Source: CAMDTE01 sp964504345 (GTDB lineage: Bacteria; Bacteroidota; Bacteroidia; Flavobacteriales; Schleiferiaceae). From it: a stretch of 64,000 nt of DNA. Below the pieces are notes generated by a model, which was given only the letters and a program-made list of their open reading frames with translations, was not told the DNA's origin and searched no databases. Within the stretch, counting starts at the first letter, position 1. Each line of letters begins with the position of its first letter. The stretch is from assembly GCA_964504345.1 (NCBI GenBank), contig CAZDDX010000004.1:1-64000 (forward strand), in the 5' to 3' direction. Shown here in pieces: positions 54,781 to 63,324 of this stretch. Both the position numbers and the translations under genes were made by a program.

Positions 54781-55890
54781 ATGGCGAAGCGTGATTACTA
54801 CGAAGTACTGGGTGTCAGCAAACAGTCTTCTGCGGAGGAAATAAAAAAGGCCTACCGAAAACTTGCCATACAGTATCATCCGGACAAAAATCCGGACGAT
54901 AAAGACGCTGAAGAAAAATTCAAGGAAGCCGCGGAAGCGTACGAAGTTCTAAGTACCCCAGACAAGCGCCAGAAATACGATCAGTTTGGGCACCAGGCCT
55001 TTGGTTCCGGATCGGGTGGTTTTGGCGGCGGCATGAATATGGACGACATATTTAGCCATTTTGGAGACATTTTCGGTGACGCTTTTGGAGGAGCCTTTGG
55101 AGGCTTCGGTGGAGGCCGTAGCGGAGCCGTTCGCGGCTCAAATTTGCGGGTTCGTGTTCGCCTTACCTTGGAAGAAATTGCCGCCGGAGTAGAGAAAAAA
55201 ATCAAGATTAAACGCGCAATGCCCGCCGCCGGAGTTACGTATAAAACGTGCGACACGTGCGGTGGTCAAGGTCAAGTTACGCGTGTTCAGAATACCATCT
55301 TGGGTCAAATGCGTACCGCTGCGGTTTGTCCCAACTGCCAAGGCAGCGGTAAAAAAGTAGACCAAAGGCCCGCAGGTGTGGGTCCAGATGGTTTGGAAAA
55401 AGTAGAAGAAGTAGTTTCCATCCGCATTCCTGCAGGTGTTCAAGACGGCATGCAATTACGCGTTGCCGGAAAGGGCAATTCTGCTGCAGGCGGAGGTGCT
55501 GCAGGTGACTTGATTGTAGCCATTGAAGAAGAAGAGCACGATTCATTGAAGCGTGACGGTCAAACGTTGCACTTTGAGCTTTTCCTGAGCATACCGGATG
55601 CTGCTTTGGGCGCTAGTGTTGAAGTTCCTACGCTCCAAGGGAAAGCGCGCGTCAAAATTGAAGCGGGAACGCAAAGCGGCAAAGTCCTTCGCTTAAAAGG
55701 CAAGGGGTTGCCTAGTGTAGACAGCTATGGAACCGGGGATCTTCTGATTCACGTACAGGTATGGACTCCCAGAAATTTAAGCGCTGAGGAGCGCTCGTTG
55801 CTGGAAAAACTGCGTGAGAGTAAGAATTTTGAGCCCAATCCAAATGCGTCGGACAAAGGATTTTTTGATCGACTGAGGGATATGTTCTAG
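54781..55890 (+). CDS. dnaJ: Chaperone DnaJ with half zinc-finger domain
   Basis: A 369-residue Hsp40. The J domain (residues 3-70) has the essential HPD at 33-35, followed by a Gly/Phe region (75-120). The central domain has only two CxxCxGxG motifs (Cys157/Cys160 and Cys183/Cys186) instead of four. By position they correspond to motifs 2 and 3, which form zinc site II in E. coli DnaJ, while site I is missing. The C-terminal substrate domains are intact. This reduced form is usual in Bacteroidota. A strong terminator follows. Confidence 0.96.
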   Translation: MAKRDYYEVLGVSKQSSAEEIKKAYRKLAIQYHPDKNPDDKDAEEKFKEAAEAYEVLSTPDKRQKYDQFGHQAFGSGSGGFGGGMNMDDIFSHFGDIFGDAFGGAFGGFGGGRSGAVRGSNLRVRVRLTLEEIAAGVEKKIKIKRAMPAAGVTYKTCDTCGGQGQVTRVQNTILGQMRTAAVCPNCQGSGKKVDQRPAGVGPDGLEKVEEVVSIRIPAGVQDGMQLRVAGKGNSAAGGGAAGDLIVAIEEEEHDSLKRDGQTLHFELFLSIPDAALGASVEVPTLQGKARVKIEAGTQSGKVLRLKGKGLPSVDSYGTGDLLIHVQVWTPRNLSAEERSLLEKLRESKNFEPNPNASDKGFFDRLRDMF

Positions 55891-55908
55891 GTTTTCCGGA
55901 ACCGTTTA

Positions 55909-55943
55909 ACGCAAAGAGCCCGGCTTCGCCGGGCTCTTTGCGT
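55909..55943. terminator. Bidirectional terminator
   Basis: A perfect 16-bp stem (55909-55924 with 55928-55943, loop TTC). The AAAG/CTTT portion is inside the stem and no long T-run follows. It lies between the convergent dnaJ and T9SS cargo genes. Confidence 0.75.
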
Positions 55944-55958
55944 CTGGGACGTACATTA

Positions 55959-57863
55959 CTAACGCAAGACGGTCACTGCGCCGCGGTAGCGAATTTCCAA
56001 ACCGTTGATGAGGTAGAAATAATAAGTACCAGCAGTAAGGGGCTCGCCGTCTTGGTTTGTGCCGCCCCAATCGTTTCGGTAGGGATCTGCCCGATAAACC
56101 TCTGCCCCCCAACGGTTGTATACGATCAATCGGCATGCATCTTTGTACTGCACCTCTGTTAGGTCCAAAACATCGTTCTTCCCGTCGCCATTGGGTGTTA
56201 TCGTATTCATCACGGAGTCCAAGGCAGGCCCGGTGTGCTTCGGGAGCCAATAGACAAAAACCGTGTCCAAACCCAAACATCCTTCCGGACTGGCTCCAAT
56301 GACGTAGAATGTGGTGGAATCTAGGCGCATCCAGGCTTGAGGAGCCTGTTGACGCGGATTGTTGAAGTACACGGCCTTGTCCGCAAACCAACGGTAACGA
56401 GACGCATCGGTCGCGGCTAAATAAACGGTGTCTCCCCTAGCAATTGCGGTATCCGGGCCTCCATCGATATCGAATGTATAGGCGAAAACCTCCACCGAAT
56501 CGTACAAGGTGTCGGAACAGGTGGCGGAATGAACCACCAGCTTGACGGGATACTTACCCGGCGCATTAAAATCCACAGGCCCCACGGTCTTTCCGCTGGC
56601 CATAGGCAACGAAGCGTCCGGTCCAAAAGTCCAGGAGAATGAAGCGTCTACAGGAGTTGTTCCGGTGGCCGTGAATACGAAATCCTGAACGTCCAAGCAC
56701 GGAGTTCCCGAGAACGTAATGGTGTAGTCCGGCGCATCCAAAATTCGGTACGGAACCACTACGGTGTCCGTGCAAACCAATCCCCGGTTGACGATGAAGG
56801 TGACGTTGTACAATCCGGTATCCGGAAAGGAAAACGTAGGGGTAGGTGAATTGGATGTGTCTGTAGCACTTCCCAAAACGCCAAAATCCCAAAAGTAATA
56901 AAGTGCACCTGGGGTTTGGGCTTGAAACTGAACCGTACGTCCACCACACAATAATGAAGGATCTTCAACCTGGGTTAAAACATCAGCAACTATATTGTTG
57001 ATGCACGCCGTCACGTTGAATTGATAATCCCGACGCACTGTGGACAGTAGCTGGCCGTTCCGGTACTCACTAACGCACAATCCCACCACAAACTGACCGG
57101 TAGTGGTGGGCTTACCTGTCAAAATTCCCGTCTGTGGATCTAAAGAAAATACTCCGGGAAGCGGTTGAGTTGAAGTATAGGGAGAAACAAAGGTCAACGC
57201 CGTGTACGGTGGCGCCGTGGGCGGACTGGGTTGGGGATTTCCGCTGCTGCCGCCGTTGAATATGTCGCATAATTCGTAGAAAAGCGAATCACCATCAGAT
57301 TCCGTTACGGAAGCGTCAACTTGGGCATTGTCTCCTAAACAAAGGACAATGGGAGGAACCGTGGCATAGGCCGGAGATGAATTGCAGGCCGCATCGTTGG
57401 ATGGAATCTGAGCAAAATAAGTGTTCCCCCGAGAGCCGGGTTGAGTAATGTTGGAAATCGTGTTGTTGCGGCAGCAACGTTGGTGCACAATGGTGTATCC
57501 ACCATTGATGGGAGGAAGTGTAAACGTAGTGGTGTAATCGGCGTACTCAGTGCAAATATTGGGGGGAGTTGTAAGACACGGATTCCCCGTTGCAGTGCTT
57601 ACTGCGATTGTTGGGCCTTTGGACACACTGGACTGTGTTACCAAAGTCCCTGCTGCATTGTATACTGCAATGCTCACGCTATTATCCAATTGCGTCGCTA
57701 CCGAGCAATCCCGATAAACGCGTAAGTTCACCTGGTACTGATTGTTCCCTACACACGTGTAGGTCAGTTCACCGCCAACCAAGTGCGTTGCGTACGACGT
57801 TTCGGCAGAAACCGCCAAAACTACCCATGCCGCAAGCCAACGAAGGGCGCGCACCTTATTCAA
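55959..57863 (-). CDS. T9SS type B sorting-domain protein with PKD domains
   Basis: A 634-residue secreted protein. The start is a TTG at 57863 giving MNKVRALRWLAAWVVLAVSAETSYA, a signal peptide; a GTG at 57854 is the alternative, and there is no ATG. The mature part opens with HLVGGELTYTCVGNNQYQ and a Cys-rich region (HQRCCRNN), a module common in gliding-associated proteins. PKD-type domains (YYFWDFG, SFSWTFG) follow near residues 310-490. The C-terminal 85 residues are the CHU_C/type B signal: TITPNGDGKNDVLDL, YNRWGAEVY, GTYYFYL, IRYRGAVTVLR. It overlaps the PorP/SprF-like gene by 8 bases. Confidence 0.9.
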   Translation of the reverse strand: MNKVRALRWLAAWVVLAVSAETSYATHLVGGELTYTCVGNNQYQVNLRVYRDCSVATQLDNSVSIAVYNAAGTLVTQSSVSKGPTIAVSTATGNPCLTTPPNICTEYADYTTTFTLPPINGGYTIVHQRCCRNNTISNITQPGSRGNTYFAQIPSNDAACNSSPAYATVPPIVLCLGDNAQVDASVTESDGDSLFYELCDIFNGGSSGNPQPSPPTAPPYTALTFVSPYTSTQPLPGVFSLDPQTGILTGKPTTTGQFVVGLCVSEYRNGQLLSTVRRDYQFNVTACINNIVADVLTQVEDPSLLCGGRTVQFQAQTPGALYYFWDFGVLGSATDTSNSPTPTFSFPDTGLYNVTFIVNRGLVCTDTVVVPYRILDAPDYTITFSGTPCLDVQDFVFTATGTTPVDASFSWTFGPDASLPMASGKTVGPVDFNAPGKYPVKLVVHSATCSDTLYDSVEVFAYTFDIDGGPDTAIARGDTVYLAATDASRYRWFADKAVYFNNPRQQAPQAWMRLDSTTFYVIGASPEGCLGLDTVFVYWLPKHTGPALDSVMNTITPNGDGKNDVLDLTEVQYKDACRLIVYNRWGAEVYRADPYRNDWGGTNQDGEPLTAGTYYFYLINGLEIRYRGAVTVLR

Positions 57864-59310
57864 TTACTTTCACCCACAACTTGCCGTCAAAACGACCGTT
57901 GAGGCGGTTGGACTTAACGGCTTCTGCTTCTTCGTAGGACTTGAATTTCAAAATATACACGTAGTACATGTTGTTACCCTTGTCTTGGAATAGCTCAGAA
58001 GGAATGCCTTTGGATTTCAAGCCACCTTGAAGCTTAATGGCATTTTCCTTGGTGGAGAAAACCCCAGCGGTCACGTAGAAACCAGACGATCCTGGAGCCA
58101 CATTGGCCGCTAAGTTCTCTGCTTTAAATCCTTCCAGTGCACCGGACGCTGGAACGGGCGAGCCTGTTGAACCGGAAACAGCTGAAGAAGCGGATGCATT
58201 TATGTTTCCAACTTTTGCCGCATTGGCAGCCGCTTGCTTGGCAACATCAGCAGCAATAGATGCTTTCTGCTTTTCCAATTCTGCCTTTTGGGAAGTACGC
58301 AATTCGTCGCGGAACTCCTCAAACTTCTCGTTGATGAAGTTCTCTTGCTGATCCATCTGTTTGCGTTGAGCGTCTTTCAAACGTTTGATTTCCGCTTCCA
58401 TGCGCTCGCCTGCTTTGTTGTTGCCCAAACGGTAGGTCAACATAAACTCGTGCGTAGTGCCCAATGTAGTTGCGTAGGTGTTTGTGGAGAAATCGTAGCC
58501 GTAGCCTACTGAAATCAATGGCGTGAGGTGAACACCTGCCTGCGCAGTTACCGCGAAGTTGCTGCGGTACATGGCTCCTACGTAACCAAACTCCTTCATG
58601 TTAAAGATCGCTCCGGCGTCTAACTGGGCGGGGATGCCCAAACCAACGGCGCGAACAGCAACCAAGGGCGTCAAAACCATTTTGCCTTTTTGCCATTCGA
58701 CGTCGTACTGCGCTTGTGCCGTGTAGTGGCGCACCAATTGGTACTGAACCGGCTCGTCGTAATTCTTGCTGTACGAAATAGCAGGGGCCAATAGCTGGGG
58801 AGCGGAAAAACCCAATCCAAAACCGCTTGCCTGAAGGTGTATGCCGGCGTTCAAATCCAAACTACCACCGTTGTTGGCGGGGATCAAGTATGGATCATCC
58901 GCATTCTTTACCCGAATGCTGGCCATGTCCAATGAATTGCTCACGTATCCCAAACCCAAGCCAAAGGACAGGGAAGTATTGTCCGCCAATTGAACGTGGT
59001 AGGCGTAGTTGCCGTACACCGCAGATCGGTGAACAATGTCCGTAACGTCGTTGTACGCGTACAATCCAAATCCTACCTTCTCCTTGTTCAAAGCACTGTT
59101 GAAGGCCAACATGCTGGTTTCTGGAGCACCTTCAACGCCCATCCATTGCTGGCGGTGTACAGTGGTCAATACGGCTCCATCTTTGGCACCGGAACGGGCT
59201 GGATTGGTAATATGTGGCGCAAAAAAGCCCAAAGAGTAAATGGGTAATTGTTGGGCGCTGGCCGATGCCATTCCCCCAAGTAGTAAAGCTGCAATTAATT
59301 TCGTTTTCAT
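57856..59310 (-). CDS. PorP/SprF-family outer-membrane protein fused to coiled coil and SPOR domain
   Basis: A 484-residue protein with signal peptide MKTKLIAALLLGGMASASAQ. Residues 20-300 follow the PorP/SprF pattern (FFAPHITNPARSGAKDG, RQQWMGVEGAPET, YRLGNNKAGERMEAEI at the barrel end), a 14-strand-type outer-membrane barrel used in type IX secretion. Residues about 303-362 are a charged coiled coil, then comes a Ser/Ala/Gly linker, and residues about 407-484 look like a SPOR domain (GFYVTAGVFSTKENAIKLQG, YYVYILKFKSYEEAEAV). SPOR domains bind peptidoglycan, so the protein could tie the barrel to the cell wall. It is flanked by two type B cargo genes. Confidence 0.85.
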   Translation of the reverse strand: MKTKLIAALLLGGMASASAQQLPIYSLGFFAPHITNPARSGAKDGAVLTTVHRQQWMGVEGAPETSMLAFNSALNKEKVGFGLYAYNDVTDIVHRSAVYGNYAYHVQLADNTSLSFGLGLGYVSNSLDMASIRVKNADDPYLIPANNGGSLDLNAGIHLQASGFGLGFSAPQLLAPAISYSKNYDEPVQYQLVRHYTAQAQYDVEWQKGKMVLTPLVAVRAVGLGIPAQLDAGAIFNMKEFGYVGAMYRSNFAVTAQAGVHLTPLISVGYGYDFSTNTYATTLGTTHEFMLTYRLGNNKAGERMEAEIKRLKDAQRKQMDQQENFINEKFEEFRDELRTSQKAELEKQKASIAADVAKQAAANAAKVGNINASASSAVSGSTGSPVPASGALEGFKAENLAANVAPGSSGFYVTAGVFSTKENAIKLQGGLKSKGIPSELFQDKGNNMYYVYILKFKSYEEAEAVKSNRLNGRFDGKLWVKVIE

Positions 59311-59344
59311 ACCGATTGGAATCTTGAGTCTGTAAGGAATGAGA

Positions 59345-61408
59345 TTATCGAACCAAGGTTACGGCACCACGGTACCGAATTTCTTCTCCCTTGTAGAGAA
59401 TGATGTAGTACGTCCCGTTGGGCAGTGGGTCTCCTGCGTTGTTGGTACCCGTCCAGCCGTTCACATAGCGAGCGTCCTCGTATACGGTTGCGCCCCATCG
59501 GTTCAAAATGGTAATGCCACAAGAATCCAAACGAACGACTTCCGAAAGGTCCAAGAAATCGTTCTTTCCATCTCCATTGGGGCTGATGAAATTCTGCACG
59601 TTGGATAAATCCACCAACAAAGAAGTAGGGTCGAATTGTACAACCATCAAGGTGTCCCGATCAAAGCATCCTTCGGCGGAAAGAACATCCACATAGTAGT
59701 ACGTAGTGTCTTGGGTCGGCTGCGTTTGAGCGTTGGGGTTGTAGGGGTCGGAGAAATAAACCGGCTTATCTGCGTACCAGTAGTACATCACCCCGCCTGT
59801 GGCATTAAGTTGAACTACTTCACCTGGCAAAACAATCAAATCCGGTCCGGCATTAGCACTAACAGTAAACAGCTTAACCAAAACGGTGTCGTGCGACAAA
59901 CAACCGTTGGGACCGGTAGCTTCAACCACATATTTACCGGGGGTTTTGGTGAAAAACGAGGTGTTGGTGCCCCCTACCAAATTCCAGCTGTAGCTTAGTG
60001 CGTTGCCGATAACCGCCAGTTGGGTAGAATCCCCAAAGCAAATAAACGTAGAGTCCGCGGGAACGGTAGCAACAGTTGGATAGGGAACCACCGTCACTTG
60101 AACGGCTGCAGAGGTGTAATCACACGCTTCCCCCTGCACAATAAGGCGATACTGTGCGTTGCCGGGAACAATTTTCGTTGACGCCGATAAGGTTGCCAAC
60201 GTGTCGTTGGGGATGTTTTGCCAGTTTCCGGTAATGGGGTAACGCACCTGCCACTGGTAGCTCCAAACGCCTGGGTTGGATTGAACGTTTGCCGAGAGCA
60301 AGGTACTGTCGTTGGGACAGATGCTCAAGCTGGGTGCGCCCTGACCTGGCCAAGGCTTATTGACAATGAACACATCAGGAATAGTGTCCACAAACAACCA
60401 CACGTAGCCTGATGTATCTGGACAGCCGCCAGGATTCCAAGTGGTCACCAATCGGTAGGCTCCAGATCTTGCGGTCTTGTAACCAACCTGGGTAGCACCC
60501 GCGATGGCACGCGGGAAAGCCTGACTGAAGAGGCCAATAGAATCCCGAATCCACTGGTATCCAATGGTGGTCATGGGCATCGAAGGAATGGGGCCCGTTA
60601 AGGTAATGGTGTCCGTCTCGCAAAAAGCGAGGGAATCAATGGTGGTGTTCTTGTCCCGGATGACTAAAGACGGGAGACTGGAATGAGAGATGTCCGTGAC
60701 TGGCGAAAACTGGTTGACGATGGTGTCTTTACTGGTCGAAAAGCAGGCACCGTTGCTCACTTTAACCGAATATACGCCGGACTGAAATACGTTTAAGGTA
60801 GATTGGGTCTTTCCTGCAATGGGATTCCCACTCTCCAACCATTGGTAGCTCGCAAGACCAGGGGTTGCACCCAATACTGCCGTGTCGCCGTCGCAAAAAC
60901 CCCAATCGTTCGGGAGGGCAGTGTGCCGGTTGACGAAGGCGTTGGCGATGGTGGTGATGTTCGCTGTAGGCGAAACGTTCACGGCCATTACGATGGTATC
61001 CGAAAACCCCACAGGATTCGTCCCACGAACGCGCAACGAGTAAAAGTTGTTATTAACAATGGATTTTGGAATGACCACTTTAAACAACTTGGCTCCAGCA
61101 CCAATGGTATCCATAACGGTACCGCTGGTTGTTGGTGACCAACTCACAATAGGAAGAACAATTGGGGATGCAAACGAAACTGCCGGCGGCAATCCCTGGG
61201 CAATTTGAACCACAAACTTGTTCCCTATGCCAAAACCAGGGGTTCCAACGGTCATTGCAACGGTGAGGGTATCTCCGGTGCACTTGGATAAGTTGGGGAC
61301 TTGTTGGAGGGCCAAAGACTGGCCGAATGCTGTGGGGGACAGGGCCAGGCTCAACGCTGCGACCCACCAGCGCGCCCCGCTTAGGGGCGAAAGAAGAAAT
61401 TGCTTCAT
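59345..61408 (-). CDS. T9SS type B sorting-domain protein with Ig-like repeats
   Basis: A 687-residue secreted protein. The signal peptide is in MKQFLLSPLSGARWWVAALS through AFGQS. Residues 30-540 are repeated Ig-like/PKD-like beta domains with phrases such as YQWLESGNPIAGKTQSTLNV and YQWIRDSIGL. The last 85 residues are a type B sorting signal (FISPNGDGKNDFLDL, LNRWGATVYEDARYVNGWTG, GTYYIILYKGEEIRYRGAVT). The preceding YYWYADKPVYFSDP module is shared with the other cargo protein. It is first in the operon, with a TAACTTTG element 4 bases before the ATG. An adhesin or surface-structure role is inferred. Confidence 0.9.
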   Translation of the reverse strand: MKQFLLSPLSGARWWVAALSLALSPTAFGQSLALQQVPNLSKCTGDTLTVAMTVGTPGFGIGNKFVVQIAQGLPPAVSFASPIVLPIVSWSPTTSGTVMDTIGAGAKLFKVVIPKSIVNNNFYSLRVRGTNPVGFSDTIVMAVNVSPTANITTIANAFVNRHTALPNDWGFCDGDTAVLGATPGLASYQWLESGNPIAGKTQSTLNVFQSGVYSVKVSNGACFSTSKDTIVNQFSPVTDISHSSLPSLVIRDKNTTIDSLAFCETDTITLTGPIPSMPMTTIGYQWIRDSIGLFSQAFPRAIAGATQVGYKTARSGAYRLVTTWNPGGCPDTSGYVWLFVDTIPDVFIVNKPWPGQGAPSLSICPNDSTLLSANVQSNPGVWSYQWQVRYPITGNWQNIPNDTLATLSASTKIVPGNAQYRLIVQGEACDYTSAAVQVTVVPYPTVATVPADSTFICFGDSTQLAVIGNALSYSWNLVGGTNTSFFTKTPGKYVVEATGPNGCLSHDTVLVKLFTVSANAGPDLIVLPGEVVQLNATGGVMYYWYADKPVYFSDPYNPNAQTQPTQDTTYYYVDVLSAEGCFDRDTLMVVQFDPTSLLVDLSNVQNFISPNGDGKNDFLDLSEVVRLDSCGITILNRWGATVYEDARYVNGWTGTNNAGDPLPNGTYYIILYKGEEIRYRGAVTLVR

Positions 61409-61412
61409 TTTA

Positions 61413-61420
61413 CAAAGTTA
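61413..61420 (-). promoter_or_regulatory. -7 element of the T9SS operon, leaderless type
   Basis: TAACTTTG followed by TAAA and the ATG at 61408 on the minus strand. It is the only promoter element I see for the three-gene T9SS locus. Confidence 0.55.
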
Positions 61421-61505
61421 CTTCAGAACACCCGAATTTGTTGGGAAATCGCGCTAAATCCTCCTTTCAAAGAGTGAACGACGCGTTGGAGGTTTAATGC
61501 GGGCG

Positions 61506-61513
61506 TACTTTTG
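61506..61513 (+). promoter_or_regulatory. -7 element of the GAF protein gene, leaderless type
   Basis: TACTTTTG followed by TGACT and the ATG at 61519, with a TTG 17 bases upstream. Both elements match the consensus. Confidence 0.6.
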
Positions 61514-61518
61514 TGACT

Positions 61519-61986
61519 ATGAAAGCATTTCACGTTGAATTATTGGAGTCGTGCCGCGGACTGCTGGCTGAGAATGGAAAGGATGGCCTCATGGACGTTT
61601 GCATCTTGCTAAAGTCCGAGGCCCCTCGCTACGATTGGGTTGGCTTTTATTGGATGAACGATACCGACCAACACTTAGAACTGGGTGCCTACGCAGGCGC
61701 TCCAACAGACCATGTGCGCATTCCCTACGGCACGGGAATCTGCGGCCAAGTTGCTGTTAGCGGTATCTTAATGAACGTGGACGATGTCGCTTCTTCAGAC
61801 AACTACTTAGCGTGCAGCTTGGAAACCAAGTCCGAACTGGTGGTACCCATCCGCAGCAACGAACGTTTAGTGGGTCAATTGGACATCGACAGCCACACGC
61901 TACGGGCGTTTACGGACGACGACGTACACTTTTGCACCCTGCTGTGTGATTTAGTTGCACGTATTTGGGAGCCCGCTGCGTCCTAA
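61519..61986 (+). CDS. GAF domain protein, free-methionine-(R)-sulfoxide reductase-like
   Basis: A 155-residue single-GAF protein from the ATG of MKAFHVELLES; an in-frame GTG two codons upstream overlaps the -7 element. It matches fRMsr (MsrC) throughout: WVGFYWM, VRIPYGTGICGQVA, YLACSLETKSELVVPI and GQLDIDS. Cys75 and Cys99 correspond to E. coli Cys94 and Cys118 (the catalytic one), but the third redox residue, E. coli Cys84, is His65. It could still reduce free methionine-R-sulfoxide with a changed resolving step, or be a non-catalytic sensor. Confidence 0.85.
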   Translation: MKAFHVELLESCRGLLAENGKDGLMDVCILLKSEAPRYDWVGFYWMNDTDQHLELGAYAGAPTDHVRIPYGTGICGQVAVSGILMNVDDVASSDNYLACSLETKSELVVPIRSNERLVGQLDIDSHTLRAFTDDDVHFCTLLCDLVARIWEPAAS

Positions 61987-62014
61987 AGGATAGAGACATT
62001 GGGCAGGCCGAGGT

Positions 62015-63265
62015 TTAGGTATTTACCCGAATGGCCTCAACCGGATCCAGTCGCGCGCCCAGGTAAGCAGGTACTGCACCGGCCAGCAAACCAATCACAG
62101 CTGAAATTCCGAGCCCTTGCAAAGCATTAAGCCAGGTCATGGCCACGTCGAACTCCGTAAAGTGACTGGCTGCTAAAATGAGCAGCCCAACGCCCATCAG
62201 GCCAATCAATCCACCGATCAAGCTCAAAAGGACACTTTCAACCAGGAATTGAGCGAGTATAAACGTTTTTCGCGCACCCAAAGCTTTCTGTATTCCTATT
62301 TGACCGGTTCGTTCGCGCACACTTACAAACATGATGTTGGCAATTCCAAAGCCACCTACCAAAACGGAAAATCCACCAATGATGGTGCCTGCCAAGCCAA
62401 TGATGCCAAACATTTGATCCAACCCACCACTCAGGCTAGAGGACTCATTCAGTGCAAAATTGTCCTCAGCCTGTGGCTTCAACTTCCGGATGGAGCGCAT
62501 GTACCCACGGATTTCGCTTTTCAACTCGCTCACGGACTGGCCGGGTGCAGCTTGAACCATGATGGTACTTCCACCCGACTTCAGCTCGTCCACCAAGGAT
62601 CGCAAATAGGCCGCGGGTACCAAAACTTGTTCGTCGTGACTTTCACCAATGAGCGAGGCTCCCTCTTTCTCCAAAATTCCGATAACGGTGAAGCTGCGGC
62701 CCAACGATGAAATGGATTTGCCAACAGCATTGGAGGTTGGAAAAAGCCCCTCTGCTATGCTGGCACCCAAAACGCAAACGGGTCTGCCGCTGCGGGCCTC
62801 CGTGGCGCTGAATGATCGGCCTTGAACCAATTTTAACTTCCAAAGCGTTGCGTAGTGTTCCGTCACGCCGCGCATTTGTGCATTCTCCACCGAGTTGGAT
62901 CCAGCTTCCAAGGTGGGGCGCAATCCCATAACAGCAGCAATTCCAGAGGTTCGCTCCATTCGTTGGGCAAGTTGAACGTACTCGCGGTACTGCGTTTCCG
63001 GACGTTGAAAGTATTTCCACCAGGCGTATTCGCCACCGCCGCCGCCCCAAGGCCATTTTTGAACGTAAACAATATCCGACCCCAACCCCTGTACGCTGTT
63101 GCGGATGGAACGCTCCAAAGAGTCAACTAGGGCGTAAACACTGATGATTGCAAAAATTCCAACCGCAATTCCCAAGACACTCAAAAAGGTTCGCAACCGA
63201 TTAGAAACCAGCGAGTGGTATGCGAATCCCAGAGATTCTTCTATAAACGATTGAATACGCATCAT
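62015..63265 (-). CDS. FtsX/MacB-type ABC transporter permease
   Basis: A 416-residue inner-membrane protein. One membrane segment near residues 20-45 (VLGIAVGIFAIISVYALVD) is followed by a large periplasmic MacB-type domain (50-270) and three C-terminal segments (about 285-310, 335-365, 380-405), the FtsX layout. RTGQIGIQKALGARK is the coupling segment. The start is the ATG at 63265; a longer TTG start is less likely. No ATPase gene lies beside it, so its partner is elsewhere. MacB-like systems drive export from the periplasm or lipoprotein release; the substrate is unknown. Confidence 0.9.
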   Translation of the reverse strand: MMRIQSFIEESLGFAYHSLVSNRLRTFLSVLGIAVGIFAIISVYALVDSLERSIRNSVQGLGSDIVYVQKWPWGGGGGEYAWWKYFQRPETQYREYVQLAQRMERTSGIAAVMGLRPTLEAGSNSVENAQMRGVTEHYATLWKLKLVQGRSFSATEARSGRPVCVLGASIAEGLFPTSNAVGKSISSLGRSFTVIGILEKEGASLIGESHDEQVLVPAAYLRSLVDELKSGGSTIMVQAAPGQSVSELKSEIRGYMRSIRKLKPQAEDNFALNESSSLSGGLDQMFGIIGLAGTIIGGFSVLVGGFGIANIMFVSVRERTGQIGIQKALGARKTFILAQFLVESVLLSLIGGLIGLMGVGLLILAASHFTEFDVAMTWLNALQGLGISAVIGLLAGAVPAYLGARLDPVEAIRVNT

Positions 63266-63273
63266 GTCAACGG

Positions 63274-63281
63274 CCAAGGTA
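63274..63281 (-). promoter_or_regulatory. Near-consensus -7 element of the permease gene
   Basis: TACCTTGG on the minus strand, one base off TAnnTTTG, 8 bases before the ATG at 63265. Confidence 0.35.
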
Positions 63282-63303
63282 CAAAGTCTGTGCCATGATT
63301 TCG

Positions 63304-63311
63304 TACCTTTG
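63304..63311 (+). promoter_or_regulatory. -7 element of purH
   Basis: TACCTTTG 13 bases before the first in-frame ATG of purH at 63325. It faces away from the permease promoter. Confidence 0.55.
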
Positions 63312-63324
63312 CACCTCCATTTAA

